This document shows positions 7,409-15,403 of a stretch of 64,000 nt of DNA, one piece after another. The stretch is from Leifsonia tongyongensis (GTDB taxonomy: Bacteria > Actinomycetota > Actinomycetes > Actinomycetales > Microbacteriaceae): contig NZ_JAAGWY010000004.1 in the NCBI RefSeq assembly GCF_010686705.1, positions 186,001-250,000 of the forward strand, read 5' to 3'. Under the pieces are notes generated by a model that made no database searches, had not been told where the DNA came from, and worked only from the letters and a program-made list of their open reading frames with translations. Position numbers and translations under genes: made by a program. How positions within the stretch are numbered: position 1 is the stretch's first letter; each line of letters opens with the position of its first letter.

Positions 7409-9580
7409 ATGCCCCGTTCCGGTCAACGCAGCGCCTCGCCGCGCGCGACACAGCAGCGCCGCACCCGGCACGCGAACAACGACGGCCTCATCCCGGTGCT
7501 CGCGCGAAAGGTGCGCGAGGTCGAAGCGAAGGCCGCCGACGGCAAGAAACTCGGGCCGACGAACCGCACGAAATTCCAGGTCATCGCATTTCTCATGCGC
7601 GAAGAGCGCGCTCGGGCCAAGGCCGACACGGAACTGTCCGATGCCGCTCGCGCGGAACAGCTCAAACGACTCGACGGGATCGCCACGATCCTCGCGAAGA
7701 CCGCTGCTCGCGACACCTCCCTCATCGCCCTGCTCGAGAGCGAAGCCCCGCCGAGTGCGACCGCCCAGAAGCTCCGCCGTGACTGGCTCCTCGAATCCGG
7801 CACCGAACTCAGCCCCGACGACCTCATCATCACCACCGAACGTCCGGCCCCGCCGCAGGAGTCGATGCTCCCGCCCGAACTCGCCGAGAAGCAGGTCGTC
7901 CCCCAGTCGGTGAAGGCCCGCCAGCTCTCCAACCCGTTCCTCGCCCCCGATTTCTCGCGTGCCGCGGCATCCACTCCAGCGCCCCGGCGTCGCCTCGACT
8001 CCTGGGAGCTCCTCGGACCGCTCTTCAAATCGTTCGAGTACGGATCGGGCGGCCAGGCGGCCTCCATGGACCTGCCTCCCGCGCCCGCGATCGACCGCTA
8101 CTCGCCTCCTGGCCTCGAACTGATGCACCACCAGGCGCGCTTCGTCGAAGAAGTCCGCCGTGGGCATCGCAGTTTCCTCCTCGCCGACGAGCCGGGACTC
8201 GGCAAAACCGCCCAGTCGCTTCTCGCGGCCTCGGTCGCCGGCGCCTACCCGCTTCTCGCGATCGTGCCGAACGTCGTCAAGATGAACTGGGCGCGCGAGG
8301 TGGAACTCTGGACACCGCACCGCCGGGCCACGGTCATCCACGGTGACGGCGAGGGGCTGGATGCGTTCGCCGACGTCGTCATCGTCAACTACGAAGTGCT
8401 CGACCGGCACCTCGCGTGGCTCAGCAGGCTCGGCTTCAAGGGCATGGTCGTCGACGAGGCGCACTTCATCAAGAACCTGCACTCCCAGCGCAGCAAATAC
8501 GTCCTCGGGCTGGCAGAAGCCATCCGGGCGACCGCGCCGGCGGGCGACCCGCTTCTCCTCGCTCTCACCGGAACGCCGTTGATCAACGACATCGACGACT
8601 TCCGTGCCATCTGGCAGTTCCTCGGCTGGATCGACGGCGCGAAGCCGCGTCCGAAACTGATGGAGAAGCTCGAGGAGACCGGCCTCACCCCAGCCGACTT
8701 CGGCTTCTACGCCGCCGCGCGCGAGGCCGTGATCGACATGGGCATCGTCCGGCGCCGCAAGATCGATGTCGCCGCCGACCTCCCGAGCCGCCGCGTTGTG
8801 GACCTGCCGGTCGAGCTCGACGACGATCTGGGCCGCTCGATCCGCCAGGCTGAGCGCGAGCTCGCGGCGCGGCTGGTCGCACGCTTCAACCGCGCTGCGG
8901 CAGCGGGGCGCCCGGACTCCTTCGAAGGCGACGACGAAGCCCACCGCGCCCACCTCATCCGGCTGGTCGCGCAGTCCGAGCTGGAGGAGTCGAAGTCGGC
9001 GAAGACCGGCGAGAACGTCTTCACGATGGTGCGCAAGATCGGCCAGGCGAAAGCCAACCTGGCCAGCGACTACACCGCGCAGCTTGCGCGCTCCGTCGGC
9101 AAGGTGGTGTTCTTCGCGAAGCACATCGACGTGATGGATGCGGCGGAGGCGGCGTTCGCCTCCCGCGACCTGAAGACCATCTCGATCCGCGGCGACCAGA
9201 CGGCTCTCGCGCGGCAACGGGAGATCGACGCATTCAACAACGACCCGACCGTGGCGGTGGCGGTGTGCTCACTCACCGCGGCCGGCGTCGGCCTCAACCT
9301 GCAGGCCGCCTCGAACGTCGTGCTGGCCGAACTGTCGTGGACGGCCGCTGAGCAGACCCAGGCGATCGATCGAGTGCACCGCATCGGTCAGGAGGAGCCG
9401 GTCACGGCCTGGCGCATCGTCGCCGCGCAGACCATAGACTCGAAGATCGCCGAACTGATCGACGCGAAGAAGGGCCTTGCTGCCCGAGCGCTCGACGGTT
9501 CGGATGTCGAACCCGGCTCGGCGGACTCGGTGCAGCTCGAAGCTCTGATGGGGCTGCTCCGTGACGCCCTGGAGAACTGA
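7409..9580 (+). CDS. SNF2-family DEAD/DEAH-box helicase
   Basis: A 723-residue ATP-dependent DNA translocase. The first 210 residues are a basic region followed by a poorly conserved segment. The SNF2 core follows, with Q-like HHQARFV, Walker A ADEPGLGKTAQ, DEAH-type VVDEAHFIKN, and the C-lobe block ending AEQTQAIDRVHRIGQEEPV, which is diagnostic of SNF2 proteins. It most resembles the short SMARCAL1/annealing-helicase-like bacterial group. CTGGAGGACC precedes the ATG as a ribosome site. It is transcribed alone. The 217-bp region upstream holds a TAAACT box at about 7247 as a possible promoter. Confidence 0.93.
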   Translation: MPRSGQRSASPRATQQRRTRHANNDGLIPVLARKVREVEAKAADGKKLGPTNRTKFQVIAFLMREERARAKADTELSDAARAEQLKRLDGIATILAKTAARDTSLIALLESEAPPSATAQKLRRDWLLESGTELSPDDLIITTERPAPPQESMLPPELAEKQVVPQSVKARQLSNPFLAPDFSRAAASTPAPRRRLDSWELLGPLFKSFEYGSGGQAASMDLPPAPAIDRYSPPGLELMHHQARFVEEVRRGHRSFLLADEPGLGKTAQSLLAASVAGAYPLLAIVPNVVKMNWAREVELWTPHRRATVIHGDGEGLDAFADVVIVNYEVLDRHLAWLSRLGFKGMVVDEAHFIKNLHSQRSKYVLGLAEAIRATAPAGDPLLLALTGTPLINDIDDFRAIWQFLGWIDGAKPRPKLMEKLEETGLTPADFGFYAAAREAVIDMGIVRRRKIDVAADLPSRRVVDLPVELDDDLGRSIRQAERELAARLVARFNRAAAAGRPDSFEGDDEAHRAHLIRLVAQSELEESKSAKTGENVFTMVRKIGQAKANLASDYTAQLARSVGKVVFFAKHIDVMDAAEAAFASRDLKTISIRGDQTALARQREIDAFNNDPTVAVAVCSLTAAGVGLNLQAASNVVLAELSWTAAEQTQAIDRVHRIGQEEPVTAWRIVAAQTIDSKIAELIDAKKGLAARALDGSDVEPGSADSVQLEALMGLLRDALEN

Positions 9581-9618
9581 CGCCCGGGAGAACTGACGCC
9601 CGGGAGAACTGACGCCGG
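9571..9618 (+). repeat. Tandem repeat, three copies of 16 bp, at the helicase stop codon
   Basis: The unit GGAGAACTGACGCCCG is repeated at 9571, 9587 and 9603 (the last copy has one change). The first copy contains the final codons and TGA stop of the helicase, so the gene end has been duplicated twice. Confidence 0.9.
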
Positions 9619-9627
9619 GGAGAGGGG

Positions 9628-9816
9628 CTAGTCGATCTCGGCGTCGTCGAGGTCGAGCGGCACGGGGCGCTGCTCGTCGGGGACGAGGTCGTCCTCATCC
9701 TCGTCGACAGGAACGTCGTCGGCGTCGAACGGCGTCGGGGCGGGCTCGTAGTCGCCGTCCTGCGCCTCGATGAAGTCGTCGAGTGAATCGTCCCGATCGG
9801 TGTCGCGATCGCTCAT
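9628..9816 (-). CDS. Small acidic protein of unknown function
   Basis: A 62-residue protein in which almost half the residues are Asp or Glu, with no predicted globular core (MSDRDTDRDDSLDDFIEAQD at the start). It is supported as a gene by a leaderless-type TACCCT box seven bases before its ATG and by its place between two well-defined genes. Similar short acidic ORFs are common in Microbacteriaceae. No function can be assigned; a disordered nucleic-acid mimic or chaperone-like role is only speculation. Confidence 0.6.
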   Translation of the reverse strand: MSDRDTDRDDSLDDFIEAQDGDYEPAPTPFDADDVPVDEDEDDLVPDEQRPVPLDLDDAEID

Positions 9817-9823
9817 GTCTGCA

Positions 9824-9829
9824 AGGGTA
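9824..9829 (-). promoter_or_regulatory. Leaderless-type -10 box for the acidic protein
   Basis: TACCCT on the minus strand ends seven bases before the ATG at 9816, with no ribosome site. Confidence 0.5.
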
Positions 9830-9897
9830 CGCCGCCCGCAGCCGGGGGTCTACGCCCGCTCTGGCGCGCTGCACGCTGCCGGGAGTTGAATGGGCGC

Positions 9898-11655
9898 ATG
9901 GCCACGACAGTCGCAGACCAGCTCATCGCCCAGCTCATCGACGCACGCGTCCACCGCATCTACGGGATCGTCGGCGACAGCCTCAATCCTCTGGTCGACG
10001 CGGTGCGGCGAACGGGCGGCGCCAAGAACGGGGGGATCGACTGGGTCCACGTCCGCAATGAGGAGGCGGCGGCGTTCGCGGCGGGTGCGGAGGCCCAGCT
10101 CACCGGGGAGTTGGCCGTCTGTGCAGGCAGTTGCGGCCCCGGCAACCTGCACCTGATCAACGGCCTGTACGACGCCCACCGGTCGGGGGCGCCCGTCCTG
10201 GCGATCGCGAGTCACATCCCGAGTGCGCAGATCGGGTCGGAGTACTTCCAGGAGACCCATCCGGATCGCTTGTTCGTCGAATGCTCCAGCTATCGGGAGC
10301 TGGTCTCCACCGCCGAGCAGGCGCCGCGCGTGGTCAACTCGGCGCTGCGCCACGCGATCGCGATGAAAGGCGTAGCCGTCGTGTCGCTTCCCGGCGACAT
10401 CGCCGAGCTGGATGCGGTCGGGACCGCGCCCGCGTTCGTGACGACCCTGCCGCCGACCATCGTGCCTGCTGAAGGTGATGTCCGTGCCCTGGCCGACGCG
10501 ATCAACGCAGCGAAACGCGTCGCCATCTTCGCCGGCGCCGGGGTGGCGGGCGCACATGACGAGGTGGTCGCGTTCGCCGACCTGCTCGCCGCACCGCTCG
10601 GCCATTCGCTCCGCGGAAAGGAGTGGATCCAGTACGACAACCCGTTCGATGTCGGGATGACCGGTCTCCTCGGCTATGGAGCCGCCCACGACGGCATCCA
10701 CGACGCGGATCTCCTGCTCTTGCTCGGCACCGACTTCCCCTACAACCAGTTCCTCCCCGACGCCGGTGACGTGGTGATCGCGCAGGTGGATGCACGGGCA
10801 GAGCATCTCGGCCGCCGTGCCAGTGTCACGGTCCCTCTACACGGGGATGTCGCGGCAACGATCGCCGCGGTCACTCCGCTGATAGATCGCACCCCTGATC
10901 GCCGGTTCCTGGATCGCACCCTGAAACACCACGCGAAGCTGCTCGACTCCGTCGTCGGAGCGTACGCGAAGAACGTCGAACGCAAGACGCCGATCCACCC
11001 CGAGTTCGCCGCATCCCTGCTCGACGACCTGGCCGCGGACGACGCCATCTTCACGGCCGACACCGGCATGTGCAATGTGTGGACGGCTCGGTACATCAAC
11101 CCGAACGGAAAGCGCCGGCTGATCGGTTCGTTCCTCCACGGCTCGATGGCCAACGCCCTCCCGCAGGCCGTCGGCGCCCAGTTCAGCCATCCGGGCAGGC
11201 AGGTCGTCTCCGTGTCCGGCGACGGTGGACTCTCGATGCTGCTGGGCGAGCTCGTCACCGTCGCGGCCTACAAGCTGCCGGTGAAGATCATCGTGTTCAA
11301 CAACTCGACGCTCGGGATGGTGAAGGTGGAGATGCTCGTCGACGGCTTCCCGGATTTCGGGGTGGACGTCCCGATGGTCGACTATGCGGCCCTCGCCGAG
11401 TCGCTCGGCATCTTCGGCCAGCGCGTCGAGAAGCCGACCCAGATCGAGGGCGCGCTCCGGGCGGCGTTCGCGTTCGACGGGCCTGCCCTCGTCGACCTGG
11501 TGACCGATCCGCTGGCGCTCTCCCTTCCGCCGACCATCACCGGAGACCAGCTCAAGGGTTTCGCTCTCGCCATGTCGAAGGTCGTGATGAACGGGGGAGT
11601 CGGCGAAGCCGTGAAACTGGCCAAGACGAACCTGCGGAACATCCCGCGACCGTGA
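9898..11655 (+). CDS. poxB: Pyruvate dehydrogenase (quinone) / pyruvate oxidase
   Basis: A 585-residue thiamine-diphosphate enzyme that decarboxylates pyruvate to acetate and passes electrons to membrane quinone. GIVGDSLNPLVDAVR and HVRNEEAAAFAAGAEA form the Pyr domain with its catalytic Glu, a central FAD-binding domain follows, and VSGDGGLSMLLGEL through FNNSTLGMVKVE is the thiamine-diphosphate/Mg site. The ATG at 9898 is preferred because the product then begins MATTVADQLI like its relatives; TTGAAT lies six bases upstream. The C-terminal end is the PoxB membrane-activation region. The gene stands alone. Confidence 0.93.
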   Translation: MATTVADQLIAQLIDARVHRIYGIVGDSLNPLVDAVRRTGGAKNGGIDWVHVRNEEAAAFAAGAEAQLTGELAVCAGSCGPGNLHLINGLYDAHRSGAPVLAIASHIPSAQIGSEYFQETHPDRLFVECSSYRELVSTAEQAPRVVNSALRHAIAMKGVAVVSLPGDIAELDAVGTAPAFVTTLPPTIVPAEGDVRALADAINAAKRVAIFAGAGVAGAHDEVVAFADLLAAPLGHSLRGKEWIQYDNPFDVGMTGLLGYGAAHDGIHDADLLLLLGTDFPYNQFLPDAGDVVIAQVDARAEHLGRRASVTVPLHGDVAATIAAVTPLIDRTPDRRFLDRTLKHHAKLLDSVVGAYAKNVERKTPIHPEFAASLLDDLAADDAIFTADTGMCNVWTARYINPNGKRRLIGSFLHGSMANALPQAVGAQFSHPGRQVVSVSGDGGLSMLLGELVTVAAYKLPVKIIVFNNSTLGMVKVEMLVDGFPDFGVDVPMVDYAALAESLGIFGQRVEKPTQIEGALRAAFAFDGPALVDLVTDPLALSLPPTITGDQLKGFALAMSKVVMNGGVGEAVKLAKTNLRNIPRP

Positions 11656-11695
11656 GCGATTTCGCGCCAGCCGTTTCCTCGACTAGACAAGTGGA

Positions 11696-12358
11696 ATGAC
11701 CAAGCGAAGCCAGGTCGAGATCGAGCGCAAATACGACGTCGACGAGAGGGCTGTTCCGCCACGCCTTGTCGGCGCGGGGCCTGTCGCCCTCGAGAGCGAC
11801 CCCGAAACAGTGGAGCTCGTCGCCGTCTACTTCGACACTCCGGGCCTCGAACTGGCCCACCACCGGATCGCGCTGCGCGTGCGGCACGGAGGCGGCGATG
11901 CGGGTTGGACCGTGAAGCTGCCGGGCGACGAAGGACGCACCGAGCTCAGTTGGCCGCTGGGCGCGGCAGAGGGTGTGCAACCGGGCTCGCAGCCCCCGCC
12001 CGGCGAGGTCGTCGACGCCGTGCGCGAATACATCGGGGATGCGCCGCTCGAGCCGCTCGCGCGCGTCACGAACATCCGGACCACCGTGATCCTCCAGGAC
12101 GCAGCCGGTTTCGCGATCGCGGAGCTGTGCGACGACCACGTGAGCTCGGAAGGACTGCGCGGGCCAGAGGATCCGTCGTCCGTGCGGCGATGGCGCGAAT
12201 GGGAGGTCGAGCTGCTCGAAGCGGCCCCGGACACCCGGGAACGCCGCGCCGCCCTCCTCGACGACATCGAGGCGAGAGTGCTGGAGGCGGGAGCGCGTCC
12301 GTCCACCAGCTCATCGAAGCTGGCCAGGGCACTCGGGGTCGACTCCCTCGGCAGCTAG
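11696..12358 (+). CDS. CYTH-domain protein
   Basis: A 220-residue protein of the CYTH (adenylate cyclase/thiamine triphosphatase) tunnel-fold family. The defining ExExK motif is VEIERKYDV near the N-terminus. Further ligands are VYFDTPGLEL, RIALRVRHGG, WTVKLPG and EWEVELLE. Such proteins hydrolyse triphosphates, often inorganic, with divalent metal in the cytosol; no C-terminal CHAD domain is present. TAGACA lies six bases before the ATG and there is no ribosome site. The next gene is phosphofructokinase, but no functional link is evident. Confidence 0.88.
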   Translation: MTKRSQVEIERKYDVDERAVPPRLVGAGPVALESDPETVELVAVYFDTPGLELAHHRIALRVRHGGGDAGWTVKLPGDEGRTELSWPLGAAEGVQPGSQPPPGEVVDAVREYIGDAPLEPLARVTNIRTTVILQDAAGFAIAELCDDHVSSEGLRGPEDPSSVRRWREWEVELLEAAPDTRERRAALLDDIEARVLEAGARPSTSSSKLARALGVDSLGS

Positions 12359-12392
12359 GCCGACGGCGTTTTGGAGCTGCCGCCCCTGCTCG

Positions 12393-12428
12393 GGCAAGAT
12401 CGACTCAGGCGGCAAGATCGACTCAGGC
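12393..12428 (+). repeat. Perfect 18-bp tandem duplication upstream of pfkA
   Basis: GGCAAGATCGACTCAGGC occurs twice without a gap, starting at 12393 and 12411. The second copy ends 21 bases before the pfkA start and so lies in its leader or promoter. Confidence 0.9.
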
Positions 12429-12449
12429 GTTAACGAGGTTAGGAGCACC

Positions 12450-13478
12450 ATGAAGATCGGCATTCTCACGAGCGGTGGCGACTGCCCCGGGCTGAACGCC
12501 GTGATCCGCGGGGCCGTCCTCAAAGGAGACCGCGTTCACAAGGCCGGTTTCGCCGGGTTTCGCTACGGCTGGCGGGGTGTCGTCGACGGTGACATCATGC
12601 CGCTCGACCGCCACAGCGTGCGCGGACTCTCTCGCCAGGGTGGCACGATCCTCGGTTCGAGCCGCACCAATCCCTTCGAAGGCCCCAACGGGGGCCCCGA
12701 GAACATCCAGCGCGTGATGGACGAGAACGGGATCGATGCGATCATCGCCATCGGCGGTGAAGGAACCCTCACGGCGGCCAGACGACTGACGGATGCGGGC
12801 ATCAAGATCGTGGGAGTCCCGAAGACGATCGACAACGACCTCGCCGCGACCGACTACTCGTTCGGCTTCGACACCGCGGTGGAGATCGCGACAGAGGCGA
12901 TCGACCGCCTGCGCACGACGGCCGAGTCCCACCAGCGCTGCATGGTCGTCGAGGTCATGGGGCGCCACGTCGGCTGGATCGCCCTGCACTCGGGGATGGC
13001 CGCCGGCGCCCACGCGATCCTGATCCCGGAGCAGCCGCAGTCGATCGAGCAGATCTGCGAATGGGTCGAGTCGGTCCGCGACCGCGGCCGTGCTCCGGTG
13101 ATCGTCGTATCCGAGGGCTTCCACCTCGACACGATGGAGGAGGCGCACTCGCACAAAGGCCTGGACGCCTTCAACCGTCCCCGCCTGGGCGGCATCGGAG
13201 AGATGCTCGCGCCGATGATCGAAGCGCGCACGGGGATCGAGTCGCGGGCGACCGTGCTCGGTCACATGCAACGCGGCGGCGTCCCGAGCGCCTACGACCG
13301 CGTACTCGCCACACGTCTCGGCATGGCGGCGATCGACGCCGTCTTCGAGGAGCGGTGGGGCAGCATGGTCTCGCTGAAGGGCACCGACGTCGTCAACGTC
13401 AGCATCGCCGACGCGACCGGCGGACTGAAGACGGTCCCCCAGCAGCGGTACGACGAAGCCGCGCTACTGTTCGGGTAA
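12450..13478 (+). CDS. pfkA: 6-phosphofructokinase, group III type
   Basis: A 342-residue enzyme that phosphorylates fructose 6-phosphate in glycolysis. Motifs are ILTSGGDCPGLNAVIRG, IGGEGTLTAARRL, PKTIDNDLAATD with the catalytic Asp, MGRHVGWIAL, and the sugar-phosphate site near VLGHMQRGG. Gly in GGEGT (rather than Asp) points to ATP as phosphoryl donor, although the Lys of PKTIDND is the residue found in pyrophosphate-dependent relatives. A strong AGGAG ribosome site precedes the ATG. It is transcribed with, or just before, the quinone-reductase-like gene. Confidence 0.95.
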   Translation: MKIGILTSGGDCPGLNAVIRGAVLKGDRVHKAGFAGFRYGWRGVVDGDIMPLDRHSVRGLSRQGGTILGSSRTNPFEGPNGGPENIQRVMDENGIDAIIAIGGEGTLTAARRLTDAGIKIVGVPKTIDNDLAATDYSFGFDTAVEIATEAIDRLRTTAESHQRCMVVEVMGRHVGWIALHSGMAAGAHAILIPEQPQSIEQICEWVESVRDRGRAPVIVVSEGFHLDTMEEAHSHKGLDAFNRPRLGGIGEMLAPMIEARTGIESRATVLGHMQRGGVPSAYDRVLATRLGMAAIDAVFEERWGSMVSLKGTDVVNVSIADATGGLKTVPQQRYDEAALLFG

Positions 13479-13550
13479 GACTGTACGGGTAAGAGACCGA
13501 ACGGGATCACCATGCAGCAGGGGTCGTCGCAGAACCGTGAAGGGACGAGG

Positions 13551-14477
13551 ATGTCGCGTTTCGTGCAGTTCGAGGAATACGGTCCACCCGAGAACCTGAA
13601 GGTCGTCAACGTCCAGCCGCCGTGGCCGGGACCGGGCGAAGTCCGGGTGCGCGTGATGGCGGTCGGCCTGAACGCCGTCGACTACAAGGCGATGGCCGGC
13701 GGACCCGCCGTGAATGCGTTCGGACTGAAGCTCCCCTCCGGGATCGGATACGACTTCTCGGGGTTCGTCGACGAGGTAGGCGCCGGCGTCACGCGTTACA
13801 CGCCGGGCGACGCCGTCCTCGGCAGCAAGCCGTTCGAGGCTGCAGCCGACTTCGTGATCGTCGCGGAGGACGGGCAGCTCATCCCGAAGCCCGCCGCGCT
13901 CACCTTCGAGGTGGCCGGTGCGCTCGGCGCGGTGGGCCGCACGGCGATGGCGAGCGTCGCATCCCTCGAACTCGACGAGTCCGACACGGTCCTCGTCAGC
14001 GCCGCGGCAGGCGGTGTCGGGGTGCTGGCGTGCCAGCTCGCGATCCGTGCCGGCGCCACGGTGATCGGGACCGCGAGTGCGGCGAACCACGACTACCTCA
14101 GCGACCTCGGCGTGATCCCCGTCGAATACGGCGAGGGGCTCGCGGACCGCATCCGGGAATCCCTGCACGACGGCCAGCCGCTGACGGCAGCGCTCGACAA
14201 CCACGGACCCGAGACCATCGACGTCGCGATCGAGCTCGGCGTTCCGGTCGAGCGGATCAACACGATCGCCGCCTACGGACCGGCCGCCCGCGGCGCCGCG
14301 CACGTCGGCGGAAGCCGGGCGACGAACGACCACCTCGCCGAGATCGCCGAGCTGCTCGCGCAGGGGGAGCTCGTGCTGCCCATCGACTCGATCTTCCCTA
14401 TCGAGCGCGCCGCCGAAGCGTATCGCCGGCTCGCGGCGGGACACGTCCGCGGAAAGGTCATCCTCGTCACCGACTGA
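13551..14477 (+). CDS. NADP-dependent quinone oxidoreductase-like MDR protein
   Basis: About 308 residues of a zinc-free medium-chain dehydrogenase/reductase. VGLNAVDYKAMAGGP and GYDFSGFVDEVGAG mark the N-terminal GroES-like fold, and SAAAGGVGVLACQLA the Rossmann nucleotide site. The closing YRRLAAGHVRGKVILV is typical of quinone reductase/zeta-crystallin relatives. The ATG at 13551 is preceded by GGACGAGG and yields a normal N-terminus; an earlier ATG at 13512 would add 13 unmatched residues. The likely role is NADPH-dependent reduction of quinones or enones; the substrate is unknown. Confidence 0.87.
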   Translation: MSRFVQFEEYGPPENLKVVNVQPPWPGPGEVRVRVMAVGLNAVDYKAMAGGPAVNAFGLKLPSGIGYDFSGFVDEVGAGVTRYTPGDAVLGSKPFEAAADFVIVAEDGQLIPKPAALTFEVAGALGAVGRTAMASVASLELDESDTVLVSAAAGGVGVLACQLAIRAGATVIGTASAANHDYLSDLGVIPVEYGEGLADRIRESLHDGQPLTAALDNHGPETIDVAIELGVPVERINTIAAYGPAARGAAHVGGSRATNDHLAEIAELLAQGELVLPIDSIFPIERAAEAYRRLAAGHVRGKVILVTD

Positions 14478-14561
14478 CACCGTGCGTAATAGACTCCGTA
14501 AAAACCGCACAGGGCGGCCAGCTGCAACCCAAGGCCGACTGCACCGAAGGAGTTCTGCCGC

Positions 14562-14990
14562 ATGGTTCCTGCCATCAACTACTGGGCCGTCCTGCTCGCC
14601 ACCGCCTCGAGCATGATCGTCGGGTCGATCTGGTATTCGCGCCGGGTGTTCGGAACCTACTGGATGAAGGCGGTCGGCCACGACGAAGAGTCCATGCGCA
14701 CCGGCGCGGCGTTCCCTCTGATCATCACGGTCGTCGTCAGCTTCATCACCGCGTGGGTGCTCGCCGGAGCCGCCGACATCTCCTGGCGGTTCTACAACGG
14801 CAGCTTCTTCTGGAACGCCGTCCTGACCGGCATCATCCTGTGGGCCGGGTTCACGGCCGCCCGCATGATCACCCACGATGCCTTCGACCGGAGGCCGAGC
14901 GGGCTCACCGTGCTGAACCTCGCGCACGAGTTCGTCACGATCGTCATCATGGCGATCATCATCGGCGTGTGGCCGCCTGCCGGCGCATGA
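14562..14990 (+). CDS. DUF1761 membrane protein
   Basis: A 142-residue integral membrane protein with four hydrophobic segments (about residues 5-25, 50-70, 83-105, 120-138). The opening MVPAINYWAVLLATASSMIVGSIWYS and the WAGFTAARMITHDAF block are DUF1761 hallmarks. Function is unknown in the family. GAAGGAGTT is a strong ribosome site. The stop overlaps the next start in ATGA, so it is co-translated with the following soluble protein. Confidence 0.87.
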   Translation: MVPAINYWAVLLATASSMIVGSIWYSRRVFGTYWMKAVGHDEESMRTGAAFPLIITVVVSFITAWVLAGAADISWRFYNGSFFWNAVLTGIILWAGFTAARMITHDAFDRRPSGLTVLNLAHEFVTIVIMAIIIGVWPPAGA

Positions 14991-15403
14991 TCGACCTCGT
15001 CGTCGCGCGCGACCTGAGGGAGGCGGGCCTGCGCTGGAGGCCGATCTCGGGCGACGCGTTCGCGATCGACCGACCCGACATGCAGGGTGAGCTCTTCACC
15101 GTCAGCGAGATGACCATCGAACCGCACGAATTCGACACGGGAACCATCCTCGGCTTCAACGGGACGACCGAGTGGGCCCTCGACTCGCTTGCGCTCGAGG
15201 ACGCGTTGTGGCTGCCGAGGGAAGACCAGCTGCGGGAACTGCTCGGCGAGGCTTTCCGGTCGCTCCAGCGTACGGGCGGCGGGTTCCGGGTGGAGGTCGA
15301 CGATCCGGATGCGATCGGCGGGATCGCCGCGTACCAGGACGCCGACGCCGCGACCGCCTACGGCCGGGCCCTGCTCGTCCGCATCCGCTCCGCCGTCGGC
15401 TGA
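14987..15403 (+). CDS. Conserved actinobacterial protein of unknown function
   Basis: A 138-residue soluble protein (MIDLVVARDLREAGLRWRP at the start; TGTILGFNGTTEWALDSL in the middle; WLPREDQLRELLG after it). Relatives are, as I recall, often labelled pilus assembly protein CpaE, but no ATPase motif of CpaE is present and that name looks wrong. The start is fixed by the ATGA overlap with the DUF1761 gene. Its last 46 bases overlap the convergent alpha-hydroxy-acid oxidase gene. Function is not known. Confidence 0.8.
   Translation: MIDLVVARDLREAGLRWRPISGDAFAIDRPDMQGELFTVSEMTIEPHEFDTGTILGFNGTTEWALDSLALEDALWLPREDQLRELLGEAFRSLQRTGGGFRVEVDDPDAIGGIAAYQDADAATAYGRALLVRIRSAVG

Noticed and set aside
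7163-9217. 684-codon open frame opposite the SNF2 helicase
   Set aside because: Antisense shadow of a gene with all helicase motifs; the product shows no motif.
13622-14986. Long plus-strand frame running into the gene at 14987
   Set aside because: Only the part from the ATG at 14987 is protein-like; upstream it is a shifted frame of the quinone-reductase-like gene.
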